DNA of 64,000 bases from Claveliimonas acetigenes (GTDB lineage Bacteria; Bacillota; Clostridia; Lachnospirales; Lachnospiraceae). The notes under the pieces were generated by a model, which was given only the letters and a program-made list of their open reading frames with translations, was not told the DNA's origin and did not search any database. This document shows positions 51,354 through 60,016 of this stretch, piece after piece. Location: contig NZ_JAOQJU010000002.1 in the NCBI RefSeq assembly GCF_025567385.1, forward strand, positions 124,001 through 188,000. The letters are read 5' to 3'. Made by a program: the position numbers and the translations under genes. Positions within the stretch are counted from its first letter, which is position 1. Every line of letters starts with the position of its first letter.

Positions 51354-52211
51354 TTAATTCACATGTGTATGTGTAAACAAATGATCCTGGCAATACTCAT
51401 AATTGCCATTGCACTTTGAGCAGTATCTGAATTCCAGATTCGGATTATCAAGCTCCGTCCGACCGCAGACGGCACATCTGTGCTTTGCTCCGTTGGCATA
51501 AGTATTTACCGGGCGAATCTTCTTTTGAAATTCTCTCTTACGCTTCACCTGCTTCGGTGAATAAGGCTTCATATTCCTGGAACCCAGGAAAAAAATAATA
51601 AAGTTCAGAATCGAAACAACCGCGGCAACCGCATTGGCTTTATATATTATGCCAAAAATTCCTCCTCCATAAGAAGGAAAAAACGCGAGAATAACCGTAT
51701 ACAAGAAGTATGCTCCGTCAAGCAGCGCCAGCCATTTCACCTTTACCGGAATAACAAAAAACAGAAGGAATTGCACATTCGGATACAATGCCGCAAACGC
51801 AAAAAATAATGACATATTCAAATACCACGTGTCAATCGGCAAAGATATGCCGGTAATTAGATATACGAGAATTGCAGCAAGGACATGGAACAAAATCCCG
51901 GCAAAAAAATATACGTTGAACCGAAAAGCTCCCCATGCTCTCTCCAACTGCGTACCGATCATATAATACAGATACAAAGCAAAAATAATGAAAATCACAC
52001 TCGTTGAGGGCGGCTGAATCATAAAGGTTATAATTCTCCATATCTGTCCATGCAGGATTGCCGACGCGTCCAGGCTTAAGTACTGATAATAAAAGCTCGG
52101 ATTTATCAATTGAAGTATAAATCCCCCCGCATACATAATAATAATGTAGTACATCAAATTTGGAATCGCATACTTTCCAAATCTGCGTTCCAGTTTACTT
52201 AACCAATCCAT
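51354..52211 (-). CDS. Rhomboid-fold membrane protein, probably inactive, with C-terminal zinc ribbon
   Basis: 285 residues with about six membrane segments between residues 17 and 210 and a cytosolic tail bearing Cys pairs (CAVCGRTE, CSKCNGNYEYC). The order of helices, the loop between TM1 and TM2 and the IPVKVKWLAL segment after TM4 resemble rhomboid proteases, but the GxSG motif is replaced by NMSL and the histidine expected in TM6 is absent. It is therefore a likely pseudoprotease related to Derlin/iRhom-type proteins; role unknown. Divergent from the activase gene, with a consensus -35 promoter. Confidence 0.75.
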   Translation of the reverse strand: MDWLSKLERRFGKYAIPNLMYYIIIMYAGGFILQLINPSFYYQYLSLDASAILHGQIWRIITFMIQPPSTSVIFIIFALYLYYMIGTQLERAWGAFRFNVYFFAGILFHVLAAILVYLITGISLPIDTWYLNMSLFFAFAALYPNVQFLLFFVIPVKVKWLALLDGAYFLYTVILAFFPSYGGGIFGIIYKANAVAAVVSILNFIIFFLGSRNMKPYSPKQVKRKREFQKKIRPVNTYANGAKHRCAVCGRTELDNPNLEFRYCSKCNGNYEYCQDHLFTHTHVN

Positions 52212-52245
52212 CTGACTACTCCTTATCTGCCTATAAAATGTATGT

Positions 52246-52314
52246 AGTAATTTTACCGTCTTGTGGATTGTTTGTCAATTATATCAAAAATTTTAACAGT
52301 AATTTTACAGTCTT
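52246..52314. repeat. Two direct copies of a 17-bp motif in the divergent promoter region
   Basis: AGTAATTTTACCGTCTT at 52246-52262 and AGTAATTTTACAGTCTT at 52298-52314, one mismatch, period 52. The first overlaps the -10 box of the rhomboid promoter. Confidence 0.6.
52250..52278 (-). promoter_or_regulatory. Predicted promoter of rhomboid-like gene
   Basis: Minus-strand -35 TTGACA at 52273-52278 and -10 TAAAAT at 52250-52255, spacer 17, about 40 bases before the start codon. Confidence 0.65.
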
Positions 52315-52328
52315 ATAATATTTGTTAA

Positions 52329-52357
52329 TTGTCTTTTGGATTTTTTTGTCGTATAAT
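52329..52357 (+). promoter_or_regulatory. Predicted promoter of giant activase gene
   Basis: -35 TTGTCT (52329-52334), -10 TATAAT (52352-52357), spacer 17, giving a leader of roughly 65 bases. Confidence 0.6.
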
Positions 52358-52429
52358 GTTACAGGTCAAAAACAAAAAACGACATTTAATAAGTAATAAC
52401 ACATATTTTGTTTGATAGGAGTACATATT

Positions 52430-55400
52430 ATGAGTCAAAAAGAATTATATACACTCGGAATTGATATCGGTTCAACAACGGTTAAAATTGCCATTCTGGA
52501 TGACAATAACGATGTAGCTTTCTCCGATTACGAACGTCATTATGCAAACATTCAGGAAACCTTATCCGACTTGCTCGGCAGGGCCGTTTATAAATTGGGT
52601 TCCATTCATGTATCTCCGGTTATAACAGGTTCTGGCGGTCTGACTCTTGCAAAACATCTCGGCGTCCCCTTCGTCCAGGAGGTGGTCGCTGTATCTACTG
52701 CCTTGCAGGATTATGCTCCGCATACCGACGTTGCAATTGAACTTGGCGGCGAAGACGCCAAGATTATTTATTTTGAAGGCGGAAATATTGAGCAGCGTAT
52801 GAATGGCGTCTGTGCCGGAGGTACAGGATCGTTTATTGACCAGATGGCCTCTCTCCTCCAGACAGATGCATCTGGTCTCAATGAATATGCCAAAAACTAT
52901 AAAGCTTTATATTCTATTGCCGCCCGCTGCGGCGTATTTGCCAAAACAGATATCCAACCTCTAATTAACGACGGAGCATCCAAAGAGGATTTGGCCGCTT
53001 CCATTTTCCAGGCTGTTGTCAACCAGACAATCAGCGGTCTTGCATGCGGCAAACCAATCCGCGGACATGTCGCTTTTCTAGGCGGTCCGCTTCATTTTCT
53101 TTCTGAACTGAAAGAAGCCTTTGTGCGGACCTTACACTTAGATGCGGAGCACACAATTGCGCCAACACATTCCCATCTTTTTGCTGCAATCGGTTCTGCT
53201 CTTAATTCCAAAAAGGATTTGGACATTCCTGTCCGCGAACTGCAGAACCGTCTTTCCGGTAAGATTAAGATGGAATTTGAAGTTGAGCGTATGCAGCCTC
53301 TATTTGCAACAGAAAAAGATTACCAGGCATTTACAGAGCGCCATGCCAGACACCAGGTTCCGGTAAAAGATCTGTCATCCTACACAGGTAAGGCCTTTCT
53401 CGGAATTGATGCCGGTTCTACCACGACAAAGGCTGCTTTAGTAGGGGAAGACGGAACTCTTTTATATTCCTTTTACCACAATAATGATGGGGATCCTCTC
53501 GGTACTGCCATTTCCGCTATTAAAGATATTTACAGCCAACTTCCGGAAGAAGTAGAAATTGTTCACTCTTGCTCCACCGGTTACGGGGAGGCTCTGATGA
53601 AGGCCGCGCTGATGTTAGATGAAGGCGAAGTAGAGACCATTGCCCATTACTATGCTGCCTCCTTCTTTGACCCGGAAGTTGACTGCATTCTTGATATCGG
53701 CGGCCAGGATATGAAATGCATCAAAATCAAAAACCATACGGTAGACAGCGTACAGCTTAATGAAGCGTGCTCCTCTGGGTGCGGTTCTTTTATTGAAACA
53801 TTTGCGAAATCTCTGAACTATTCCGTAGAAGATTTTGCACACGAAGCATTATTTGCAAAAAATCCTATTGATCTTGGAACCCGCTGTACTGTATTCATGA
53901 ATTCCAAAGTAAAGCAGGCACAAAAAGAAGGGGCAGAGGTCGCTGATATTTCTGCCGGTCTTGCTTACTCTGTAATTAAAAACGCCCTTTTCAAAGTAAT
54001 CAAAGTATCGGATGCATCTGAGCTTGGAAAACATATTGTTGTACAGGGCGGGACCTTCTATAACAATGCAGTGCTGCGAAGTTTTGAAACAATTGCAAAT
54101 TGTGAAGCAGTCCGTCCTGACATTGCCGGTATCATGGGAGCTTTCGGTGCCGCTCTGATTGCAAGAGAACGCTACGCGGATTGTGAAGGTACTACCATGC
54201 TTTCCATTGAAGATATCAATACATTGGAATACCGGACAACAATGACGAAATGTAAAGGCTGTACGAACAATTGCCGTTTGACAATCAACCATTTCAGCGG
54301 CGGAAGAAAATTTATCACAGGCAACCGCTGCGAACGTGGTCTGGGGAAAGAAAAAAGCGAAAACAAACTGCCGAACTTATTTACTTATAAAAACCAGAGA
54401 TATTTTAACTACGAACCGCTGAAAATAGAAGAAGCAAAACGCGGCATAATTGGTATCCCAAGAGTACTGAACATGTATGAGAACTATCCTTTCTGGCATA
54501 CTTTTTTCACAGAGCTGGGATTCCGTGTAATCCTCTCTCCTGCTTCTACCAGAAAGATTTACGAACTTGGTATTGAATCTATTCCAAGCGAGTCTGAGTG
54601 TTACCCGGCAAAGCTGGCTCACGGCCATGTACAATGGCTGATTAATGAAAAAGTGCCTCACATTTTCTATCCTTCCGTCCCTTACGAAAGGAATGAATTT
54701 GAAGATGCCAACAATCATTACAATTGCCCGATTGTAACTTCTTATCCGGAAAATATTAAAAATAATATTGATGCCATTGTAAATGGTGAAGTGGATTTTA
54801 TCCACCCGTTTATTTCATTTAAAAACGAAGAAACCCTTTCGTCACGGCTGATTGAAGAACTGTCCTCTAAGTTCTCCATTCCGCCGGAAGAGATTAAAAC
54901 TGCTGTCCACGCAGCATGGATGGAATTAAATGCCTGCCGCGAAGACATACGCCGGAAAGGCGAAGAGACAATTGCTTATTTGGACAAAACAGGAAACCGG
55001 GGAATCGTGCTTGCCGGCCGTCCTTATCATATTGACCCTGAAGTCAACCACGGACTTCCCGAATTAATTAATTCCTATAATATAGCTGTTCTAACCGAGG
55101 ACTCTATATCACATTTGAATCCTGTGGAACGTCCTTTAAATGTTATGGACCAGTGGATGTACCATTCCCGGCTGTACGCTGCCGCAAACTACGTAAAGAC
55201 AAAAGATAATCTGGAATTGATTCAGCTCAATTCATTCGGATGTGGTCTGGATGCTGTGACTACCGACCAGGTAGCCGACATTCTGACGGGTTCCGACAAG
55301 ATTTATACAACTTTGAAAATTGACGAAGTAAATAATCTTGGTGCGGCAAGAATCCGTGTCCGCTCCCTCCTTGCGGCAATCCGTGTCAGAGAAAAGCGTA

Positions 55401-56674
55401 ATGAGAAGCGAGAAATCCATTCTTCTGCCATCACAAAAGTTCCATTTACAAAGGAAATGCGCAAAGAATATACAATTCTCTGCCCGCAAATGTCTCCGAT
55501 CCACTTCGAATTATTGGAACCGGCTTTCCGCGCATCCGGATACAAGGTAGAAGTCCTGCCAAATGACAACAAACACGCCGTAGATATGGGACTGAAATAT
55601 GTAAATAATGATGCCTGCTATCCTTCTCTCATGGTTGTGGGCCAGATTATGGAAGCAATTTTATCCGGCAGATACGATACCGATAAAATTGCCGTCATCA
55701 TCAGCCAGACCGGTGGCGGGTGCCGCGCATCCAACTACATAGGCTTTATACGCCGTGCACTGAAGAAAGCCGGATATGAACACATCCCTGTTATTTCCAT
55801 TAACTTAAGCGGATTAGAGGGAAATCCCGGATTTAAAATCACACTTCCTTTGGTACTTCGCGGAGTATACGCCGCTATCTTCGGGGATATTTTCATGAAA
55901 TGCGTCTATCGCCTGCGTCCTTACGAAGCTATTCCCGGTTCCGTAAACGCCATGCATGAAAAATGGAAGAAAGTCTGCGCTGATTTTGTATCTTCCGGCT
56001 ATCCATCCAGAAGAAAGTTCAAAAAACTGTGCAAAGACATTATTGAAGACTTCGACAATAACATCGAACTCTTAGATATTAAAAAACCCCGCGTCGGTGT
56101 CGTAGGAGAAATTCTCGTGAAATTCCTTCCGGCAGCCAACAACCACCTGGTAGACCTTCTGGAAAGCGAAGGCGCAGAGGCTGTTGTGCCTGACCTTCTG
56201 GACTTTCTCCTTTATTGCTTCTACAACCAAAATTTCAAGGTACAGAAGCTTGGCTTTGCCAAGAAAAAAGCAACCCTTGGAAACCTCGGCATTAAAGCGC
56301 TGGAATGGTTCCGCGCCCCTGCAACAAAAGCTTTCAAAGAAAGCAAACACTTCGACCCACCGGCGCACATCGAAGACCTGGGAAAAATGGCATCTGAAAT
56401 CGTATCTCTGGGCAACCAGACCGGAGAAGGCTGGTTCCTGACCGGAGAGATGCTGGAACTCATCCATAACGGCGCTCCGAATATCGTATGTACGCAGCCC
56501 TTTGCCTGCCTGCCAAACCACGTAGTAGGAAAAGGAGTCATCAAAGAACTAAGACGGCGTTACCCCGAATCCAACATCGTAGCAATCGACTTCGACCCAG
56601 GCGCCAGCGAAGTCAACCAATTAAACCGAATCAAACTCATGCTCTCAACCGCATACAAAAACGTCCACGAATAG
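52430..56674 (+). CDS. Giant 2-hydroxyacyl-CoA dehydratase activase-like protein
   Basis: 1414 residues. Two tandem BadF/HgdC-type ATPase domains start with GIDIGSTTVK (10-19) and GIDAGSTTTK (about 325); each has the iron-sulfur Cys motif (NGVCAGGTGSF near 128, EACSSGCGSF near 446) and the second Cys site (CGVFAKTDI, TRCTVFMNSK). Residues ~600-1414 comprise a Cys cluster CKGCTNNC, a DUF2229-type domain and a dehydratase-like C-terminal region. In the archetype the activase injects an ATP-driven low-potential electron into a dehydratase; here no dehydratase subunits are adjacent, so the fused C-terminus may be the electron acceptor. AGGAG precedes the ATG at 52430. Substrate unknown. Confidence 0.9.
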   Translation: MSQKELYTLGIDIGSTTVKIAILDDNNDVAFSDYERHYANIQETLSDLLGRAVYKLGSIHVSPVITGSGGLTLAKHLGVPFVQEVVAVSTALQDYAPHTDVAIELGGEDAKIIYFEGGNIEQRMNGVCAGGTGSFIDQMASLLQTDASGLNEYAKNYKALYSIAARCGVFAKTDIQPLINDGASKEDLAASIFQAVVNQTISGLACGKPIRGHVAFLGGPLHFLSELKEAFVRTLHLDAEHTIAPTHSHLFAAIGSALNSKKDLDIPVRELQNRLSGKIKMEFEVERMQPLFATEKDYQAFTERHARHQVPVKDLSSYTGKAFLGIDAGSTTTKAALVGEDGTLLYSFYHNNDGDPLGTAISAIKDIYSQLPEEVEIVHSCSTGYGEALMKAALMLDEGEVETIAHYYAASFFDPEVDCILDIGGQDMKCIKIKNHTVDSVQLNEACSSGCGSFIETFAKSLNYSVEDFAHEALFAKNPIDLGTRCTVFMNSKVKQAQKEGAEVADISAGLAYSVIKNALFKVIKVSDASELGKHIVVQGGTFYNNAVLRSFETIANCEAVRPDIAGIMGAFGAALIARERYADCEGTTMLSIEDINTLEYRTTMTKCKGCTNNCRLTINHFSGGRKFITGNRCERGLGKEKSENKLPNLFTYKNQRYFNYEPLKIEEAKRGIIGIPRVLNMYENYPFWHTFFTELGFRVILSPASTRKIYELGIESIPSESECYPAKLAHGHVQWLINEKVPHIFYPSVPYERNEFEDANNHYNCPIVTSYPENIKNNIDAIVNGEVDFIHPFISFKNEETLSSRLIEELSSKFSIPPEEIKTAVHAAWMELNACREDIRRKGEETIAYLDKTGNRGIVLAGRPYHIDPEVNHGLPELINSYNIAVLTEDSISHLNPVERPLNVMDQWMYHSRLYAAANYVKTKDNLELIQLNSFGCGLDAVTTDQVADILTGSDKIYTTLKIDEVNNLGAARIRVRSLLAAIRVREKRNEKREIHSSAITKVPFTKEMRKEYTILCPQMSPIHFELLEPAFRASGYKVEVLPNDNKHAVDMGLKYVNNDACYPSLMVVGQIMEAILSGRYDTDKIAVIISQTGGGCRASNYIGFIRRALKKAGYEHIPVISINLSGLEGNPGFKITLPLVLRGVYAAIFGDIFMKCVYRLRPYEAIPGSVNAMHEKWKKVCADFVSSGYPSRRKFKKLCKDIIEDFDNNIELLDIKKPRVGVVGEILVKFLPAANNHLVDLLESEGAEAVVPDLLDFLLYCFYNQNFKVQKLGFAKKKATLGNLGIKALEWFRAPATKAFKESKHFDPPAHIEDLGKMASEIVSLGNQTGEGWFLTGEMLELIHNGAPNIVCTQPFACLPNHVVGKGVIKELRRRYPESNIVAIDFDPGASEVNQLNRIKLMLSTAYKNVHE

Positions 56675-56805
56675 CATGAGCAGTGTAAAAAATAAGAAGA
56701 TACGCCATATGTGCTCGCACATATATGGCGTATCTTCTTATTTTTTATAGAGCGAGGCTCGTGACGTAAGGCTACATAGCAATGGCGAGGTCGCACTGCT
56801 CATGC
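56673..56805. repeat. 12-bp inverted repeat enclosing a long hairpin
   Basis: GCATGAGCAGTG at 56673-56684 recurs as its reverse complement at 56794-56805. Between them lie the long terminator hairpin and the first tandem repeat copy. The left arm overlaps the activase stop codon by two bases. Confidence 0.7.
56686..56748. terminator. Long bidirectional hairpin terminator between activase and ArsM-ArsS genes
   Basis: Almost 30 paired bases, with a two-base bulge near the loop, A-run on the left and T-run on the right, so it can end both convergent transcripts. Unusually long for a simple terminator. Confidence 0.85.
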
Positions 56806-56865
56806 TTCTCAGAGCGAAGCTCGTGACGTAAGGCTGCGTAGCAATGGCGAAGTCGCACTGCTCAT
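56749..56865. repeat. Two tandem 55-bp repeats, period 62
   Basis: Copies at 56749-56803 and 56811-56865 differ at four of 55 positions. Each contains two mini-hairpins (GAGC-GCTC and GCGA-TCGC) and, read on the minus strand, a short open frame starting MSSATSPLL (56809-56865 and 56738-56803). Two of four differences are synonymous in that frame, but no ribosome site is visible, so I do not call genes. No transposase nearby. Confidence 0.8.
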
Positions 56866-56871
56866 ATCAAC

Positions 56872-58902
56872 TTATCCATGCGAAAGATTCCCGCCACAGC
56901 TGCTTCCATATCCCGCCGTACAGCTATAGCAGACAGCACAAGTCGGAATCTCCCGCTGTGTAAGCGGCTTGTCTGCAATATCTGCAATATTCTTCTCTCT
57001 CATCGGTTTAATGCCAAGCACATGATAGTATTCACAGTCATACAGGCTTCCGTCATAATCTACATTAATCTGATCCCGGCACATAACCCCGGGCAGATTA
57101 TCTTCATTAAAATTCTCACTCTGAAGCTTCAGATAAGACCCTAATTTCCCCTGGCACTTTAGCTCCTGTCCAAATCGGCCAATGGGTACATTCCCTATCG
57201 CAATCAAATCTGTAAACTCAATGTCATATTCATTCTTAAGAACCTTACGGTATGTATTCTCCAGCATAATCTCATTCGGAGGCAGATACGGCCCATCTGT
57301 ATTATATACCAAAGAGAGCTGAAGCTCATCCTTCTTACCATAACCAATAGCATTAAGCTTCTGCAGAATTTCAATCGCCGGATCAAACACACAGGAACCT
57401 CTCTGCTTTTCCACCACTTTTTTATTGTAATAGGGCAAAGAGCATACGATCCGTACCTTATTTCTCATATACACATCAATAAAATGCGCATATTTTTCAT
57501 TCTTTAATATAGTAAGATTCGTCCGCACAATGACTTTGCCAAGTTTTGATGCCTCATCAATAAAATATTCCAGATTCGGATTCATTTCCGGCGAACCACC
57601 TGTAATATCCATGACTTCATAACCACCGGTTTTAAATGCCCGGAGACAAAAATCCATCGTTTCTTTCGTCATCATCTCCGTCCGCTCCGGACCACATTCC
57701 AAAAAACAATGCGTACAAGACAGATTACAGCGATACCCCACATTAACCTGCATAGTTGTCAACTTTGGCTTAGAATACAATTTATCTATACTCTTTACCT
57801 TGTCCATAAATTCCGGTATATCATAACGCTTCATTTCATCGTTCAGGGTTTTTATCGAAATTTTCTGGGTTTTATCATATTGGGTCGGATTCAATTGAAG
57901 CGCAATTTCTCCAAATAATCCCCGATGGGTCTCTCCCTCTCCCGTCACCGTAAAATGGTTTTTCATGCGCGAAGTCTTCAAGATAGCCGCAACATTCCTA
58001 CTAACTCCAAGTGGCTTATTTTTAATAAAACGGCACGTTTCATCAAAATCAAAATACCTTCTATTTTCCTCCATTGTCCCGAGATAGACCGCACTGTGTC
58101 CGTAGTCCTCTTCCCGGTCTTCTAACCCTTTTACTTTAAATGCACGAACTGTACAAGAATAAAATTTAATATCTCCTACCAGCCGGACTATCTCAAAATC
58201 ATGGGGCTGAATAAGTGTTTTCTCAACCATATAGTAGGTAATAAAGCCGCACCGATGCATGAGTCTGCGGAAATCTTCCAGATACATGGCACCTCCCATA
58301 CATTCTCCACGCATTACCGGATCATTCTTAATTTCATCAGGAAGTCGTCTGTCCGCAAAGACATCGGAGAAACATAATTCTCCGCCTTCCTTCAGGACGC
58401 GGTATACTTCTGTAAATATCTGCTCCTTAAAAGGTGACAAATTAATCACACAGTTGGATGTCACTACATCTACAGAATCATCTTCAATACCAAGGCTTTT
58501 CAAATCTTCTATATATCCCAGATGGAAACTGGTATTCGGCTGCTTATAGCCAAATATTTCTGCCTGCTCCTGCTGACAGCGGATAGCAACGTCAATCTGT
58601 TCTTTTGTCATATCCACGCCATACACGTGTCCCCGCTCTCCGACAAGCTTAGAAAGAATGTACACATCTCTTCCTGTCCCGCAGCCAAGATCCAACGCAG
58701 TGCATCCGGAAAGTCCCATGGGAATCGGCGACCCACAGCCATAAAATTGTTTCTTGATTTCATCTTTAATAAGCGGAAGAACATCTTTTACATATCTGGG
58801 AGGCGCCGAACTGCAGCAGCAGGCATTTGTCTTCAGGTCATCGCTGCTTTGAAGAGTCACACCATAGTATTCTTTTATCTGTTCATGAATTGCATCTGCC
58901 AT
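56872..58902 (-). CDS. ArsM-like methyltransferase fused to ArsS-like radical SAM enzyme
   Basis: 676 residues in two parts. Residues 1-335 resemble arsenite methyltransferase ArsM: YYGVTLQSSDDLKTNACCC at 12-30, SAM motif LDLGCGTGRD (70-79), Cys151 in SNCVINLS and Cys201 in GECMGGAMYLEDF as arsenic thiolate ligands; the usual Cys after GRD is Val80. Residues ~375-676 are a radical SAM domain with CNLSCTHC (Cys392, 396, 399), then the DUF3641-type C-terminus with Cys608, Cys623 and CAVCYSCTAGYGSSCGG (655-671), the ArsS signature. ArsS adenosylates dimethylarsenite toward arsenosugars; a fused enzyme could methylate and adenosylate in one chain. Two bases after a G3E GTPase gene. Substrate inferred, not proven. 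Confidence 0.85.
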   Translation of the reverse strand: MADAIHEQIKEYYGVTLQSSDDLKTNACCCSSAPPRYVKDVLPLIKDEIKKQFYGCGSPIPMGLSGCTALDLGCGTGRDVYILSKLVGERGHVYGVDMTKEQIDVAIRCQQEQAEIFGYKQPNTSFHLGYIEDLKSLGIEDDSVDVVTSNCVINLSPFKEQIFTEVYRVLKEGGELCFSDVFADRRLPDEIKNDPVMRGECMGGAMYLEDFRRLMHRCGFITYYMVEKTLIQPHDFEIVRLVGDIKFYSCTVRAFKVKGLEDREEDYGHSAVYLGTMEENRRYFDFDETCRFIKNKPLGVSRNVAAILKTSRMKNHFTVTGEGETHRGLFGEIALQLNPTQYDKTQKISIKTLNDEMKRYDIPEFMDKVKSIDKLYSKPKLTTMQVNVGYRCNLSCTHCFLECGPERTEMMTKETMDFCLRAFKTGGYEVMDITGGSPEMNPNLEYFIDEASKLGKVIVRTNLTILKNEKYAHFIDVYMRNKVRIVCSLPYYNKKVVEKQRGSCVFDPAIEILQKLNAIGYGKKDELQLSLVYNTDGPYLPPNEIMLENTYRKVLKNEYDIEFTDLIAIGNVPIGRFGQELKCQGKLGSYLKLQSENFNEDNLPGVMCRDQINVDYDGSLYDCEYYHVLGIKPMREKNIADIADKPLTQREIPTCAVCYSCTAGYGSSCGGNLSHG

Positions 58903-58904
58903 AT

Positions 58905-59996
58905 TTATCTTCCTTCATCCATCATACCAAAGCACTCATTGAAGAAAAGCTTTACTTTTACGTTATACTTCTCTGCAATCACTTCAAAAGCCTCGTCCAC
59001 AATGTCAAGCAGAAGATCAGATTCACATACAGCACGGGCATTGATTACAAGCTGTAATTTGGATGTATTTTCCTTAAGTTCCTGATCATGGATAATATCA
59101 TAATCTACACCAATCAAACTTGCCTTGCCATAATCATTTTCCTTTCCTACTGCAAAAGTCTTAAGATGCGGCACGTTTCTCTTGTTGGCTATTAATCCGT
59201 CGCGAATTTCATCAATAACGTCATCTACCAACTGATTACCATCAAATTCGATTCCATCTTTAGAAGTAATAAATACATTCCGATTAAACCAGGACATTTT
59301 CTTCTCTGCAGAAATAAATTCCGGGCCGCCATATCCAATATCCGTAATATTAACACGGCTCTCTGCCGTCAGCACGTAATCCGCTAAAGCTTCTAAGCCC
59401 GTTTTTTCTTTTGCAGAAATCGGGAATACCGGAATACCCGGGCATGCTTCCTGCAAAAACTTCACATAGCGGGCAACTTCTTCCTCACTCATAAGATCTG
59501 TTTTATTGAGGACAATACAGTCTGCTTCTCTCAACTGTGCATCTAATAAAAATTTCAGTTCTTCCGGTAGATTAATATCTGCCTGTTCCGGCATAATCAT
59601 GCGGAGCCTTTCCGGGTCTGCGATAACGGTAAATGGAGCCAGTGTAAATTCATCTTTATGATTCTTGTCAAGATTACCGTATACATGATCCAGTGCGCCA
59701 ATCCCACATCCCGGTATATCTGACATAACGATATCCTTCGGTTCTTTATTCAGACGGTTAATCCTTTCAATCAGCGTATCTGGAATATAGCAAATACAAT
59801 CTCCTCCAATCGGTGTAACTTCTACATTCTGACGGCTGGAATACTCCGCATCTATAATGTAATTTGCACCAAGATCATTTGCAATAATCGCAGCATGCTT
59901 ACCAATACTATTGATGTACTCTGTCAGCGCCACCATTGTGGTTGTTTTTCCTGCACCCAAAAATCCACTAACTACCATAAATCTTTTCTTGTCCAT
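58905..59996 (-). CDS. G3E-family (CobW/P47K-like) GTPase, putative metallochaperone
   Basis: 363 residues. Walker A GFLGAGKTTT (11-20), a Cys motif GGDCICY (64-70) where classical CobW/Zn-chaperone proteins have CxCC, switch DIPGCG (93-98) and base-recognition NKTDL (164-168). G3E GTPases load Zn, Co or Ni into target enzymes or act as metal-dependent switches. The downstream ArsM-ArsS fusion is only two bases away, so the two are translated together, and the GTPase may help that enzyme mature or handle its metal. Start at 59996 has GGAGG eight bases upstream (60005-60009); the 10 extra codons upstream contain that site. Confidence 0.88.
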   Translation of the reverse strand: MDKKRFMVVSGFLGAGKTTTMVALTEYINSIGKHAAIIANDLGANYIIDAEYSSRQNVEVTPIGGDCICYIPDTLIERINRLNKEPKDIVMSDIPGCGIGALDHVYGNLDKNHKDEFTLAPFTVIADPERLRMIMPEQADINLPEELKFLLDAQLREADCIVLNKTDLMSEEEVARYVKFLQEACPGIPVFPISAKEKTGLEALADYVLTAESRVNITDIGYGGPEFISAEKKMSWFNRNVFITSKDGIEFDGNQLVDDVIDEIRDGLIANKRNVPHLKTFAVGKENDYGKASLIGVDYDIIHDQELKENTSKLQLVINARAVCESDLLLDIVDEAFEVIAEKYNVKVKLFFNECFGMMDEGR

Positions 59997-60016
59997 AGCT
60001 ACTACCTCCAAAATGT

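Noticed and set aside
56560..56796. Minus-strand 78-codon frame over the hairpin and activase end
   Set aside because: Spans the terminator and the antisense of a conserved C-terminus; no ribosome site.
56673..56865. Insertion sequence or attachment site
   Set aside because: No transposase or integrase gene, no target-site duplication and no tRNA next to it; retained only as a repeat.
56872..58902. Selenocysteine in the ArsS-type tail
   Set aside because: Some relatives have Sec at the SSC position; here a Cys codon is present and the frame ends at an ordinary stop after SHG.
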